Notes: generated by a model from the sequence alone, not told the origin. A stretch of DNA of 55,686 nucleotides from Pseudofrankia coriaricola (GCF_001854805.1 NZ_MBLO01000091.1:279-55964); one strand, 5' to 3'; positions 26,167-36,002 are shown, counted from the stretch's first letter. Numbers and translations are program-made.

Positions 26167-27356
26167 TACGGGAGAGTCAACATCTGGTCGAGGGCCTTTC
26201 GGGCATATGTGGCCACGTCCGGCGCGACCGTGATCCGGTTGACCGGCTCGCCGCGGACGAGGGACTCCAGCGCCCACACGAGGTGTGGCATGTCGATGCG
26301 GTTCATTGTGGAACAGAAACACACGGTGCGGTCCAGGAAGACGATGTTCTTGTCGGGGTGGCGGTTCGCGAGCCGCTGTACGAGGTTGAGCTCGGTGCCG
26401 ATCGCGAACGACGAACCGGCCGGGGCCGCGTCCACCACCTTGATGATGTACTCCGTCGATCCGACCAGGTCGGCGGCGGTCACCACCTCGCGCTTGCACT
26501 CGGGGTGTACCAGGACAGTTACCCCGGGAACCCGCGCTCGCACCTCGTCGACGCAGTTCCGGCTGAACCGGCCGTGCACCGAGCAGTGGCCCCGCCAGAG
26601 GATCATCTTCGCGTCCCGCAGCTGGGCGGGGGTGAGCCCACCGTTCGGGCGGTGCGGGTCGTAGACGACGCAGTCGGCCTCGGTCATCCCCAGCTCGCCG
26701 ATCGCGGTGTTGCGGCCCAGGTGCTGGTCGGGCAGGAACAGCGCACGCTGCCCGCCGCGCTCCGGGCCGAACGCCCAGTCGAGCGCGCGCCGAGCGTTCG
26801 AGGACGTGCAGACAGTGCCGTCGTGGCGGCCGGTAAACGCCTTGATCGCGGCCGAGGAGTTCATGTAGGTCACCGGCACCGTGCCCTCGGCCGCGCCCGC
26901 GTCGAGCAGGTCGTCCCAGGCCTGCTCGACCTGTTCGGCGGTGGCCATGTCGGCCATCGAGCAGCCCGCGGCCAGGTCCGGGAGGATCACTCCCTGGTGC
27001 GGCGCGGTCAGGATGTCGGCGCTCTCGGCCATGAAGTGCACGCCGCAGAACACGATGTGCTCGGCCTCGGGCCGGGCCGCGGCCTGCTGGGCGAGCCTGA
27101 ACGAGTCACCGGTGACGTCCGCGAAGGCGATCACGTCGTCGCGTTGGTAGTGGTGCCCGAGGACGAAGACCTTCTCGCCCAGCGCGGCCTTGGCCGCGGC
27201 GGCCCGCTCGGCCAGCGCGGGATCGGCGGCCGGGGGCAGCTCGCCTGGGCACTCGACGCCGCGCTCGCTGCCGGCGTCCGTCCCGTGGCCGAGCAGCAGG
27301 AGGGCCAGCGGTGACGGGGTTACGCCTATGCGTTCCAGGGTCGGGTTGGTCGTCAT
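26166..27356 (-). CDS. nadA: Quinolinate synthase NadA
   Basis: Fe-S enzyme condensing iminoaspartate with dihydroxyacetone phosphate to quinolinate in de novo NAD synthesis. About 396 residues. Recognised by KVFVLGHHYQRDDVIAFADV, IVFCGVHFMAESADIL, GCSMADM, VTYMNSSAAIKAF, VCTSSNA, FLPDQHLGRNTA, LVHPECKREVV and RTVCFCSTMNRID. The cluster cysteines are those in FCGVHF, HPEC and the late Cys-rich segment. Start ATG 27356 (MTTNPTLERI) has AAGGGGG upstream; the longer open frame to 27506 is not conserved. No nadB or nadC follows in the window. A 21-base direct repeat upstream may be its operator. Confidence 0.94.
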   Translation of the reverse strand: MTTNPTLERIGVTPSPLALLLLGHGTDAGSERGVECPGELPPAADPALAERAAAAKAALGEKVFVLGHHYQRDDVIAFADVTGDSFRLAQQAAARPEAEHIVFCGVHFMAESADILTAPHQGVILPDLAAGCSMADMATAEQVEQAWDDLLDAGAAEGTVPVTYMNSSAAIKAFTGRHDGTVCTSSNARRALDWAFGPERGGQRALFLPDQHLGRNTAIGELGMTEADCVVYDPHRPNGGLTPAQLRDAKMILWRGHCSVHGRFSRNCVDEVRARVPGVTVLVHPECKREVVTAADLVGSTEYIIKVVDAAPAGSSFAIGTELNLVQRLANRHPDKNIVFLDRTVCFCSTMNRIDMPHLVWALESLVRGEPVNRITVAPDVATYARKALDQMLTLP

Positions 27357-27506
27357 GGCAGGCCCCCTTGGGTGGCGCGCTGTGTGCGAGGACGGCTCCA
27401 CCGGTCGGCCCCGGCCGACCTGGGACGCTCCGCACGGCTCCGATGGCTCGGGACCGCGGGCGACGCCGGGCTGGCTCTGGTGATCGGTGGGTAGGTCGGT
27501 CGACAT

Positions 27507-27553
27507 ATGGTCGAAGAGACTCTAACTCATTAATGGTCGACGAGACACTAACT
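27507..27553. promoter_or_regulatory. Direct 21-base repeat upstream of nadA (candidate operator)
   Basis: 27507-27527 and 27533-27553 differ at only two positions; both read ATGGTCGA-x-GAGAC-x-CTAACT and are 26 bases apart. On the nadA strand the half-site is GTTAG-x-GTCTC-x-TCGACCAT. A NAD-responsive repressor such as NrtR is a candidate, but I have not matched the known motif. Confidence 0.5.
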
Positions 27554-27701
27554 GCGGCCCGTGGGCCATGTGTGGTTTGTCCGAGCGTCGCTGACCGGTC
27601 ACCCTCCCGACAGCTCCGGCCGTCCGGGCGATCGCCGGGGGGCTCTTGGCGGAGGGGCCTGAGCGCCTGGGCCGAGTCACCCGAGTTTGCCGAGGGCTGC
27701 C

Positions 27702-27748
27702 GGAGTTCCCAGGGCTCGTCGGGGTTCCCAGAACTCGTCGGGGTTCCT
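27702..27748 (+). repeat. Short tandem repeat adjoining element B2
   Basis: About 20-bp units of the form GTTCCCAG-x2-CTCGTCGGG, occurring twice and leading into GTTCCTGG. Non-coding in nadA/erpA context. Confidence 0.55.
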
Positions 27749-27758
27749 GGAGGGCCCT

Positions 27759-27854
27759 GCCGGATCCGGGGTTCCTGCCCGATTCGGGGTTCCTGCCGGA
27801 TTGGCGGAGCCTGCGGAGCCAATCTGGGAGGTCCGGAAGCCGATCGGGGAGGTC
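27759..27854 (+). repeat. Palindromic element family B, copy 2 (intergenic)
   Basis: Differs from 17588-17683 at one base in 96. Core palindrome GATTGGC (27799-27805) and GCCAATC (27818-27824). Further GATCGGGGAGGTC/TGGGAGCCGATCTGGGAGG units extend to about 27915. It lies in the ~990-bp nadA-erpA interval; the remaining ~430 bp up to erpA hold nothing else that I can name. Confidence 0.9.
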
Positions 27855-28344
27855 TGGGAGCCGATCTGGGAGGTCAGCGATCGGGGAGGTCTGGGAGGCG
27901 ATCCCGGAAGTTCGTGATGGGCCGGGCCGCCCACACCGGGGCGCCCGTTCGGTGGAGTAGGGGCGTTCGACCTGAGTGAGAGATGGGTCACTGGGGGAAC
28001 GCGAACGGGCCGTCTGGCTGGGAATGCCTGCCCCGCCGGCACTGGCGCCGCGTGCCCGCGGCCCAGGGAGCGCGCTGGGGAAAGGGCCGGCGTCATGGCC
28101 GGCCCACCGGCCGGTAGCTACGATGGGAAGCGGAACCGGGCCGAGGTTGTTAGCGCTGACGACATGACACCAGTGACACGGTGTGCGTCGAGACGGCGTG
28201 CGTCACCTCGGCTGAACCACGCGGCGGCAGCGGTGCCGTCGTGGCACCGACTGGGCCGCGTGGAGGGCGCCGGCGCGGCTCGGGTCGCGCGGATCCCCGC
28301 GGCGCACCCTGTAGGCACCTTCCGAAAGGGCAGGAGCAGCCCCT

Positions 28345-28710
28345 ATGACCGTCCAGGACACGACGACGGACACCCAGACCCGGCCTAGCCAGGTCATCCT
28401 CACCGACCTGGCCGCGAGCAAGGTGAAGTCCCTGCTCGAGCAGGAAGGCCGCGACGACCTGGCACTGCGCATCGCCGTGCAGCCCGGCGGCTGTTCCGGT
28501 ATGCGCTACCAGCTGTTCTTCGACGAGCGTCAGCTCGACGGCGACACCGTCCTCGATTTTTCCGGTGTCAAGGTCACGGTTGACCGGATGAGCTCCCCGT
28601 ACCTGGGTGGCGCCACCATCGACTTCGTCGACACCATCGAGAAGCAGGGCTTCACGATCGACAACCCCAACGCCCAGGGCTCCTGCGCCTGCGGCGACTC
28701 CTTCCACTAG
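28345..28710 (+). CDS. erpA: Iron-sulfur cluster insertion protein (HesB/IscA/ErpA)
   Basis: 121-residue A-type carrier that passes Fe-S clusters to apo-proteins. All three ligand cysteines are present: Cys50 in QPGGCSGMRYQLFFD and Cys114/116 in GSCACGDSFH. The N-terminus is a short Thr/Gln-rich tail, followed by ILTDLAASKVKSLLEQEG. The start is ATG 28345, after a GCAGGAGCAGC stretch. Monocistronic, closed by a strong hairpin. Likely clients encoded nearby are NadA, LipA and the Rieske protein. Confidence 0.95.
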   Translation: MTVQDTTTDTQTRPSQVILTDLAASKVKSLLEQEGRDDLALRIAVQPGGCSGMRYQLFFDERQLDGDTVLDFSGVKVTVDRMSSPYLGGATIDFVDTIEKQGFTIDNPNAQGSCACGDSFH

Positions 28711-28749
28711 ATCGACTCGGCGCCCACGGGCGCGCCGTTGGCTGATCGT

Positions 28750-28802
28750 CCGAGAGCCTGGTGTGACGGGATGAATCCCGTCACACCAGGCTCTCGGTTT
28801 GT
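28750..28802 (+). terminator. Intrinsic terminator after erpA
   Basis: A perfect 23-bp inverted repeat (28750-28772 with 28775-28797) separated by only two bases, followed by TTTGT. The inner pairs probably open to a GATGAATC loop. Confidence 0.9.
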
Positions 28803-28841
28803 CGAGTCCCGGCCGCGCTCGTGGGGCGATACTGATGGTGA

Positions 28842-29852
<1,011 letters not shown>

Positions 29853-29932
29853 GTTCCATGAGGCCGTGGAGTTCTGAGGCTTGAGGGTTCCGCGGGTCCT
29901 CAGGCTTTGAGGTTCTGACGTCCACGGACGCG

Positions 29933-29977
29933 GCGTGGCGGCGGTGACCGAATCGGGTTCACCGCCGCCCGCCACGC
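29933..29977. terminator. Bidirectional hairpin between PfkB kinase and TusA genes
   Basis: GCGTGGCGGCGGTGA pairs with TCACCGCC(GC)CGCCACGC around an ~11-base loop; a 15-bp stem with one small bulge, between convergent genes. Confidence 0.75.
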
Positions 29978-30018
29978 CCGCGGCGCTGCTGACCGTCGGC
30001 TGACGCCACCTTCCAGCT

Positions 30019-30279
30019 TCAGTGCGTCCGGCGGATGAGGTACGCCTGGCCGGTGGGCAGATCGCGGGTGCCGAGAAGCTGCTGGCCGCGCAGGCGGCAC
30101 CAGGCGGCCACGTCGGCGGCGGCGGCCGGGTCGTCGGCCAGCAGCTCGACCGTGCCGTCGACCGGCACCTCGCCGATTCGTCTGGCCAGGTCGATGATCG
30201 GCAGCGGGCAGAGCCGACCCAGCGCATCCACCACGACGTCCGGGGCGTCCAGCGCCGGGTCAGGATCCGCGTCGCTCAT
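30019..30279 (-). CDS. TusA-family sulfurtransferase
   Basis: 86 residues. It has the family's Cys-Pro-x-Pro motif in DALGRLCPLPIIDLARRIGE (Cys24), then VPVDGTVELLADDPAAAADV and a C-terminal YLIRR. TusA-like proteins accept persulfide sulfur from cysteine desulfurases and relay it to tRNA thiolation, molybdopterin or other pathways. The gene is 135 bases downstream of the cysteine desulfurase in the same direction, which supports that partnership. ATG 30279 is chosen because residues before it are Arg/Gly-rich and unlike the family. Confidence 0.9.
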   Translation of the reverse strand: MSDADPDPALDAPDVVVDALGRLCPLPIIDLARRIGEVPVDGTVELLADDPAAAADVAAWCRLRGQQLLGTRDLPTGQAYLIRRTH

Positions 30280-30414
30280 GCCCGCTGCCCGCCCTCCTCC
30301 GCCTTCCCGGCGTCTCGGTCTTCGGCGTCCTCGGCCACTTGCCTTCCTGGCGTCTTCGGCCACTTGCGCCCTTCCGGCTGTCTTCGGGCGTCTGTGCCGC
30401 GGACATCATCGCCG

Positions 30415-31659
30415 TTACAGGCCCACCGCGCCGGCTCGCTCGCGGATCGCGGCGACGGCGCCCGGCAGGACATCCAGCAGGGCCGTGAGGTCGGCGGCGG
30501 TGGAGTCGCGGCCGAGTGAGACCCGCACGTTGCCATGCGACAGGGCGCCCATCGCCACGAGCACGTGGCTCGGCGTCAGTGAGTCCGACGTGCAGCTCGA
30601 CCCGCTGCTGACCGCGATCCCCGCCCGGTCCAGCTCGCCGAGCAGCGCCTCGCCCGCGACGTACAGGCAGGAGAAAGCGACCAGGTTCGGCAGCCGGCCG
30701 GCTGGGTCCGGATCGCCGAGCAGCTCGACGTCGTCGACCAGCGCCGGCAGCCGGGCGCGCAGCTGGGCGGTGAGCGCTCCCAGCCGTTCGCGTTCGGCGG
30801 CGAGCTCGCCGGCCCTCGCGTGCAGCGCCGCCGCGGCCGCCACGATCGCCGGCAGGTTCGGGAAACCGGCGGCCCGGCCCGCCTCGCGCTCGTCGGCCGG
30901 CATCGGGTTCGTCCAGCGGGTGCCGGCCCGCACCACCAGGATCCCGACACCCGCCGGCCCGCCGAACTTGTGCGCGCTCGCCGTCAGCAGGTCGGCGCCC
31001 AGCGCGGTGACGTCCACCGGGATGCGCCCGACGGTCATCGCGGCGTCCGTGTGCAAGGGCACCCTGTCCACCGAACTTCTGTCTACCGAACTTCTGTCCA
31101 CCGAACTTCTGTCCGCAGACCCTCCTGCGCCCGCCGGGCCGCTGGCGTCCCTGGAACCGGCGGCCGTGTGCAACGCCTCGGCCACCTCCGCCACCGGCTG
31201 GATGGTGCCGACCTCGTGGTTGGCGTGCTGCACCGAGACGAGCGCGGTGCCAGGCGGGGGCACGCAGCTCGCCGGGTCCACCCGGCCGTGACGGTCCACA
31301 TCCAGGGTGCGAGTGCGCCCGCCGGCCCGTTCGTGGCGCTCGGCCGCGTGCAGCACGCTCGAGTGCTCGACCGCGCTGACCAGCACCAGGTCGCCGGCGC
31401 GTCTGCGCGCCGCCGCCGTGCCCAGCACGGCCAGGTGGGCGGCCGTCGCGCCGCTGGAACAGAAGGAGACCTCGTCGGCCCGCGCTCCGAGGACCCCGGC
31501 GACGGTCTCGCGCGCCGCGTCCAGCAGCATGCGGGCGCGGCGGCCCTCCCGGTAGAGCCGGGCCGGGTCGGCCCAGCCGTCGTCGAGGGCCGCCAGCAGC
31601 GCCGCGCGGCCGGCCGGGTGCAGCGGGGTCGTCGACGCGTGGTCAAGATAGGCCGGCAC
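30415..31659 (-). CDS. Cysteine desulfurase (class V aminotransferase, IscS/NifS-like)
   Basis: PLP enzyme producing enzyme-bound persulfide from cysteine. 414 residues. Cofactor and active-site motifs: YLDHASTTPLHPAG, FCSSGATAAHLAVLG, AVEHSSVLHA, QHANHEVGTIQP, the PLP lysine in SAHKFGGPAG (Lys231) and the persulfide cysteine in SSGSSCTSDS (Cys356). A ~30-residue Gly/Ser/Asp insertion (168-199), including a triple SSVDR repeat, sits in the loop before PLHTDA, where most homologs have a short turn. Divergent from ctaC, and followed by tusA. It probably supplies sulfur to TusA and Fe-S assembly. Confidence 0.93.
   Translation of the reverse strand: MPAYLDHASTTPLHPAGRAALLAALDDGWADPARLYREGRRARMLLDAARETVAGVLGARADEVSFCSSGATAAHLAVLGTAAARRRAGDLVLVSAVEHSSVLHAAERHERAGGRTRTLDVDRHGRVDPASCVPPPGTALVSVQHANHEVGTIQPVAEVAEALHTAAGSRDASGPAGAGGSADRSSVDRSSVDRSSVDRVPLHTDAAMTVGRIPVDVTALGADLLTASAHKFGGPAGVGILVVRAGTRWTNPMPADEREAGRAAGFPNLPAIVAAAAALHARAGELAAERERLGALTAQLRARLPALVDDVELLGDPDPAGRLPNLVAFSCLYVAGEALLGELDRAGIAVSSGSSCTSDSLTPSHVLVAMGALSHGNVRVSLGRDSTAADLTALLDVLPGAVAAIRERAGAVGL
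31066..31110 (-). repeat. Triple 15-bp in-frame tandem repeat in the cysteine desulfurase gene
   Basis: Three units of GTCCACCGAACTTCT (the middle one with one change) at 31066-31080, 31081-31095 and 31096-31110, encoding repeated SSVDR. Unit length is a multiple of three, so copy-number change keeps the frame. Confidence 0.95.
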
Positions 31660-32021
31660 ACCCCGACGCTACGACCTTCCCGACGGGGCCAGGCCGCGGG
31701 CGTCAATCGGGCCAGGCCGGAGACGCTGATCGGGCCAGGCCCGCGTCGTCGGCTGGGTCACATTAGTGGTCCTGCTGGGCCCCCTGGCGGGGGCTGAGGC
31801 CCCGGTTTGGCGACTGATCGTAAATGATCGTTACGCTGTGTTTTCTTCCGCCGGATCGATTCGTGTGAAGCCCGGCGTGGGAGGGCCTCTGGCGAGAACC
31901 GTGACGTCGGCTGGGATACGCTCCCGTCGCAGCATCTACAGCGTGTCGAAGACCGTGCGCCGGCCCAGGTGACCCACCCTTGCGTGTCCCGGGCCGACGT
32001 AGTCGTGGGAGGCAGGACCTG
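31660..32021. other. Divergent promoter region, cysteine desulfurase / ctaC
   Basis: 362 bp. It contains the most AT-rich stretch of this part of the window (about 31803-31865), with a direct repeat TGATCGTAA/TGATCGTTA (31815-31833, period 10) that could be a binding site or part of a promoter. No good -35/-10 pair is clear and no gene is visible. Confidence 0.4.
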
Positions 32022-33122
32022 GTGAGGAGTTCCTTCGGTCGGATCCGGCCGGCGCGCGCGGACGCGGGTGAGGCGGGCGCTGCGCGCCCGCCCGCGCGGC
32101 TCGGGGCTGAGGCCGAGTCCTATGACGATGGCATGGCCTCGTCCGGGGTCGGAGGAGGTGGCTGGCAGACCTCCCAGATCGGCGTCGCCGATCCGGCAGG
32201 GACCCCGGGCGCCGCGCCGATGCTCCGGGAGGCCGCCGACGGCGCGGGCGAGTCAGCCCTCGAGGGTGGCGGTCGCGACGCCGGTATAGCCCGTAGCAGT
32301 CATCGCCGCGGGCGCGTCGGCCGCGTGACGCGGCTCGGCGCTGGCCTCGCCGTGCTCGCGCTGACCGCGACCGCCTGCGGCGTGCCGAACTTCGGGTTCC
32401 CGGACGGGGTGACCAACCAGACCCCCCGCATTCTGAACCTGTGGAAGGGCTCGGCCATCGCCGCGCTCGCCGTCGGTGTGCTGGTCTGGGGGCTGATCTT
32501 CTACGCGATCATCGCGTTCCGGAAGCGGTCGGACGTCCTGCCTCGCCAGGTCCGGTACAACCTCCCCGTCGAGGTGCTGTACACGATCGTGCCGCTGGTG
32601 GTCGTCGCCGGGCTGTTCTACTACACCGCCCGGGACGAGACCAAGATTGACAAGGTCTCGGCCAACCCGGACGTCACGGTGAACGTGGTGGGCTTCCGCT
32701 GGAACTGGCAGTTCCGTTACACGGACACCGGCCAGAACGGCGGTAACGTCGTCGAGGTGACCGGCCAGCCCGGCCAGCCGGCCGTGCTGGTGCTGCCCGA
32801 GGGCCGCTCCGTGAAGTTCGTGCTGACCTCGCCGGACGTCATCCACTCGTTCTGGGTGCCGGAGTTCCTGTTCAAGCGGGACGTCGTGCCGGGCCGGATC
32901 AACACGTTCGAGGTCACGCCGACCGAAACCGGCACGTTCATCGGCCGCTGCGCCGAGCTGTGTGGCGCGGACCACGACAAGATGAACTTCTACGTCAACG
33001 TCGTCCCCGCCGACCAGTACGACAAGTTCATCGCGGAGCAGGAGGCGGCGAGCGCCACGGCCGTCGGCGCTCCCGCGCTCACCACTGCCGGCAGCGGCAC
33101 GACCTCCGGGAGCGGACAGTGA
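32022..33122 (+). CDS. ctaC: Cytochrome c oxidase subunit II (aa3 type), lipoprotein
   Basis: CuA-containing subunit that accepts electrons from the cytochrome c domain of QcrC. 366 residues from GTG 32022, which has GGGAGG eight bases upstream. A lipobox LTATAC (Cys119) follows a basic segment and hydrophobic core, then two membrane helices ([20 protein letters not shown] and [19 protein letters not shown]). CuA ligands are seen in [13 protein letters not shown] and [12 protein letters not shown]. The ~95 residues before the signal peptide are unusual; part of them ([14 protein letters not shown]) is encoded by an inverted copy of element B. If translation really starts downstream (for example ATG 32133), the element would lie close to the N-terminus or in the leader. 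The stop overlaps ctaD (GTGA). Confidence 0.92.
   Translation: MRSSFGRIRPARADAGEAGAARPPARLGAEAESYDDGMASSGVGGGGWQTSQIGVADPAGTPGAAPMLREAADGAGESALEGGGRDAGIARSSHRRGRVGRVTRLGAGLAVLALTATACGVPNFGFPDGVTNQTPRILNLWKGSAIAALAVGVLVWGLIFYAIIAFRKRSDVLPRQVRYNLPVEVLYTIVPLVVVAGLFYYTARDETKIDKVSANPDVTVNVVGFRWNWQFRYTDTGQNGGNVVEVTGQPGQPAVLVLPEGRSVKFVLTSPDVIHSFWVPEFLFKRDVVPGRINTFEVTPTETGTFIGRCAELCGADHDKMNFYVNVVPADQYDKFIAEQEAASATAVGAPALTTAGSGTTSGSGQ
32166..32206 (-). repeat. Palindromic element family B, copy 3 (within ctaC)
   Basis: On the minus strand: GGTCCCTGCCG, GATCGGC, three-base loop, GCCGATC, TGGGAGGTCTG. It has the same flanks and stem as the long copies, with the 12-base loop reduced to three. Palindrome at 32177-32193. 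Confidence 0.8.
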
Positions 33123-34816
33123 CGCTTGTGCACGAGCCGCCGGTCGGGCACGCTGGCCCGCCGGCCGACGAGGCGCCGCCCAAGGCGGTGAACAGCCTCC
33201 TGGGCTACCTGCGGACGACGTCCCACAAGGACATCGCCCTCATGTACTTCCTGACCTCGTTCGCGTTCTTCGCCTTCGCCGGCATCCTGGCCATGTTCAT
33301 GCGGGCCGAGCTCGCCCGGCCGGGCCTGCAGTTCCTCTCGAACGAGCAGTACAACCAGCTGTTCACGATCCACGGCACGCTGATGCTGCTGATGTTCGCG
33401 ACGCCGCTGGCCTTCGCGTTCGCGAACTACCTGATCCCGCTGCAGATCGGCTCGCCGGACGTCGCGTTCCCGCGGCTGAACGCGCTGTCGTACTGGCTGT
33501 TCCTGTTCGGCAGCCTGACGGTGGTCGCCGGCTTCCTGACGCCGGACGGCGCCGCGGCCTTCGGCTGGTTCGCCTACGCGCCGCTGAACAGCGCCACCTA
33601 CTCGCCCGGCGTCGGCGGTGACCTGTGGGTGCTCGGTCTGGCGACCTCCGGTATGGGCACCATCCTCGGCGGCGTCAACATGATCACCACGATTCTGTGC
33701 CTGCGGGCGCCCGGGATGACGATGTTCCGGATGCCGATCTTCTGCTGGAACTTCCTGGTGACGTCGATCCTGGTGCTGGTCGCCTTCCCGCCGCTGGCGG
33801 CGGCGCTGCTGGCGCTGGAGGCCGACCGCCGGTTCGGCGCCCACATCTTCGACGCGGCGAACGGCGGCGCGATCCTGTGGCAGCACCTGTTCTGGTTCTT
33901 CGGGCATCCCGAGGTCTACATCATCGCCCTGCCGTTCTTCGGGATCATCACCGAGGTGCTGCCGGTCTTCTCCCGAAAGCCGCTGTTCGGCTACAAGGGC
34001 CTGGTCTTCGCAACCATCGGCATCGGCGCGCTGTCGATCTCGGTGTGGGCGCACCACATGTTCGTCACCGGCGCGGTGTTGCTGCCGTTCTTCGCCTTCC
34101 TGTCGTTCCTGATCGCGGTGCCCACCGGGGTCAAGTTCTTCAACTGGATCGGCACGATGTGGCGCGGCTCGCTCACCTTCGAGACGCCGATGCTGTTCGC
34201 CCTCGGCTTCCTGGTGACGTTCCTGTTCGGCGGTCTGACCGGTGTGCTGCTCGCCAGCCCGCCGATCGACTTCCACGTCTCCGACAGCTACTTCGTCGTC
34301 GCCCACTTCCACTACGTGGTGTTCGGGTCGGTCGTGTTCGCCGCCTACTCCGGCGTCTACTTCTGGTTCCCGAAGGTGACCGGTCGGCTGATGGACGAGC
34401 GCCTCGGGAAGATTCACTTCTGGACGCTGTTCTTCGGCTTCCACCTGACCTTCCTGGTGCAGCACTGGCTGGGCATCAAGGGCATGCCGCGCCGGTACGC
34501 CGACTATGGCCCGAACGACGGCTTCACCACGCTGAACACCGTCTCGACGGCGGGCGCGTTCCTCCTGGCGCTGTCGACCCTGCCGTTCATGTACAACCTG
34601 TGGCATTCGTACAAGAAAGGCCGGATCGTCAAGGTCGACGACCCGTGGGGCTTCGGCAACTCGCTGGAATGGGCCACGTCCTGCCCGCCGCCGCGGCACA
34701 ACTTCCTGTCGCTGCCGCGGATTCGCTCCGAGCGTCCCGCCTTCGACCTGCACCACCCGTCGTACGCCCCGGGCGGGGCGATCGAGCACCGCGCCACTCC
34801 GGAACTGACCAGCTAA
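33119..34816 (+). CDS. ctaD: Cytochrome c oxidase subunit I (aa3 type)
   Basis: Catalytic haem-copper subunit that reduces O2 and pumps protons. 565 residues with about 12 helices. Haem and CuB ligands: [15 protein letters not shown] (low-spin haem His), [15 protein letters not shown] (CuB His and cross-linked Tyr), WAHHMF, and [11 protein letters not shown]. Proton-channel residues are present in the usual loops (for example [19 protein letters not shown]). Start GTG 33119 overlaps the ctaC stop by four bases and has GGGAG six bases upstream; the longer frame upstream lies within ctaC. Part of the ctaC-ctaD-ctaF operon. Confidence 0.97.
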   Translation: MTLVHEPPVGHAGPPADEAPPKAVNSLLGYLRTTSHKDIALMYFLTSFAFFAFAGILAMFMRAELARPGLQFLSNEQYNQLFTIHGTLMLLMFATPLAFAFANYLIPLQIGSPDVAFPRLNALSYWLFLFGSLTVVAGFLTPDGAAAFGWFAYAPLNSATYSPGVGGDLWVLGLATSGMGTILGGVNMITTILCLRAPGMTMFRMPIFCWNFLVTSILVLVAFPPLAAALLALEADRRFGAHIFDAANGGAILWQHLFWFFGHPEVYIIALPFFGIITEVLPVFSRKPLFGYKGLVFATIGIGALSISVWAHHMFVTGAVLLPFFAFLSFLIAVPTGVKFFNWIGTMWRGSLTFETPMLFALGFLVTFLFGGLTGVLLASPPIDFHVSDSYFVVAHFHYVVFGSVVFAAYSGVYFWFPKVTGRLMDERLGKIHFWTLFFGFHLTFLVQHWLGIKGMPRRYADYGPNDGFTTLNTVSTAGAFLLALSTLPFMYNLWHSYKKGRIVKVDDPWGFGNSLEWATSCPPPRHNFLSLPRIRSERPAFDLHHPSYAPGGAIEHRATPELTS

Positions 34817-34828
34817 GGCGGCCGTGGG

Positions 34829-35230
34829 ATGAGGGTAGAAGGGTACGTCTTCAGCATCGTCGGCGCCTTCGCGGTGATCGTCGACATCATCTACTGGATC
34901 TACTCGCACGACCCGACAGGCACCGCGGCGCTGGCCCTGACCGGGGGCATGGGCTTCCTGGTGGGCTTCTACCTGCTGTTCACCGGCCGCCGGATCGGGA
35001 TGCGCCCGCAGGACCTTCCCGACGCGGAGGTGGCGGACGGCGCGGGCGAGCTCGGGCATTTCACCCCGGGCAGCTACTACCCGTTCTTCATCGCCGCCAG
35101 CGCCACCGTCGGCGTCGCCGGCCTGATCTTCGGTATCTGGCTCGCCCTGATCGGCGCCCTGATGACCGTGTTCTTCGTGACCTGCCTGGTCTTCGAGAAC
35201 TTCTGGCACCCCCCGGTCCCCGAGGACTAG
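34829..35230 (+). CDS. ctaF: Cytochrome c oxidase subunit IV (actinobacterial CtaF)
   Basis: 133-residue protein with four membrane helices (FSIVGAFAVIVDIIYWIYS, LALTGGMGFLVGFYLLFTG, FFIAASATVGVAGLIFGIWL, LIGALMTVFFVTCLVFENFW) and the conserved HFTPGSYYPFF loop. This is the actinobacteria-specific fourth subunit of the aa3 oxidase in the bcc-aa3 supercomplex. It starts 12 bases after ctaD. A 25-bp hairpin follows. Confidence 0.95.
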   Translation: MRVEGYVFSIVGAFAVIVDIIYWIYSHDPTGTAALALTGGMGFLVGFYLLFTGRRIGMRPQDLPDAEVADGAGELGHFTPGSYYPFFIAASATVGVAGLIFGIWLALIGALMTVFFVTCLVFENFWHPPVPED

Positions 35231-35253
35231 CGAGACCCTGACACCGGGTACGG

Positions 35254-35305
35254 CAAAGGCCTGGCGGTAGAACACGGAACTCCGTGTTCTACCGCCAGGC
35301 CTTTG
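35254..35305 (+). terminator. Terminator after ctaF
   Basis: Perfect 25-bp inverted repeat (35254-35278 with 35281-35305) with only two bases between arms; the right arm ends in CTTTG. Similar in design to the erpA terminator. Confidence 0.9.
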
Positions 35306-35374
35306 TGCTGCCGCGCGCGACGTCCCGAACCGGGCCGCGCCGGGTGGCGTGGCCGCGCTGGCCAGCTGGTGACG

Positions 35375-35770
35375 TCAGTTGTGGAGCCGGCGGGCGGCGG
35401 CGACCACCTCGTCGAAGATCCCCTCGCGCAGTGCCGCGCCCTCGCGGCGGACCTCCGCCGGGTCGAGGACAAGCAGCCGGTCGAGCCGGACCTCGCTCGG
35501 CCGGCCCTCGCGGTCCCAGCCGCCGGTGCCGACGTCCATCCAGTGACGGCCGTGGCGCGCTTCCTGCTCGGCGTCCCGGTCGTGGTCCTTGCTGGTGAGC
35601 ATGAGGCCGAGAAGCCGGCTGCCACGGGTGCCGATCAGCAGCACGGGACGGTCCTTGCCCTGGCTCGGGTCGTCCTCGAAGGGCACCCATGCCCATACGA
35701 CCTCGCCCGGGTCAGGGCGCCCGTCGCGCCTGGGCTCGTAGACGATCTGGTCCCGCACGTCGTCGATCAT
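35375..35770 (-). CDS. PemK/MazF-family toxin-like protein, no adjacent antitoxin
   Basis: 131 residues from ATG 35770 (MIDDVRDQIVYEPRRDG). The SH3-like barrel of the PemK/MazF family is recognised by PGEVVWAWVPFEDDPSQGKDRPVLLIG (first ~20 residues of the barrel, RPVLLIG strand) and MLTSKDHDRD. The family's ribonuclease site uses the Arg and the later Thr/Ser-Lys segment, both present. The C-terminal helix carries RREGAALREGIFDEVV. No small antitoxin frame precedes it in the same operon: the upstream bases lead towards trpD's downstream hairpin. It may be a domesticated RNase or a stand-alone member, which is common in actinobacteria. Confidence 0.8.
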   Translation of the reverse strand: MIDDVRDQIVYEPRRDGRPDPGEVVWAWVPFEDDPSQGKDRPVLLIGTRGSRLLGLMLTSKDHDRDAEQEARHGRHWMDVGTGGWDREGRPSEVRLDRLLVLDPAEVRREGAALREGIFDEVVAAARRLHN

Positions 35771-35960
35771 GATGCTGAGCCTAGTGGAGGCCGGCGGGCT
35801 TCCGCCCGGCTGGCTGGCGCCTTCGAGGAGGCCCGACGCGCGTCCCGGCTGGCGGTGGCCGGGGCGGAGATCGGCGGGTCCGCCCGGCGCGTGTCCGGCG
35901 CGTGCTCGTCCGAGCAGCCCGGAGCACGGATGGGCCACGCGGTCCCGTGAGCCACGTCGC

Positions 35961-36002
35961 CCCGCCGGGCCGGGGCCATCTATGCCTGCCCGGGCCGGCG
36001 GG
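35961..36002 (-). terminator. Hairpin after trpD
   Basis: CCCGCCGGGCCGGGGC pairs with GCCCGGGCCGGCGGG, with one or two mismatches and an 11-base loop, 15 bases past the trpD stop. Confidence 0.6.

Noticed and set aside
27646-27979. ORFs translating the element B2 region before erpA
   Set aside because: Open in several frames on both strands because the repeat lacks stops; the same peptide patterns appear wherever the element is, so they are not evidence for a gene.
32990-35275. 761-codon minus-strand frame opposite ctaC-ctaD-ctaF
   Set aside because: Antisense shadow of strongly conserved membrane subunits.
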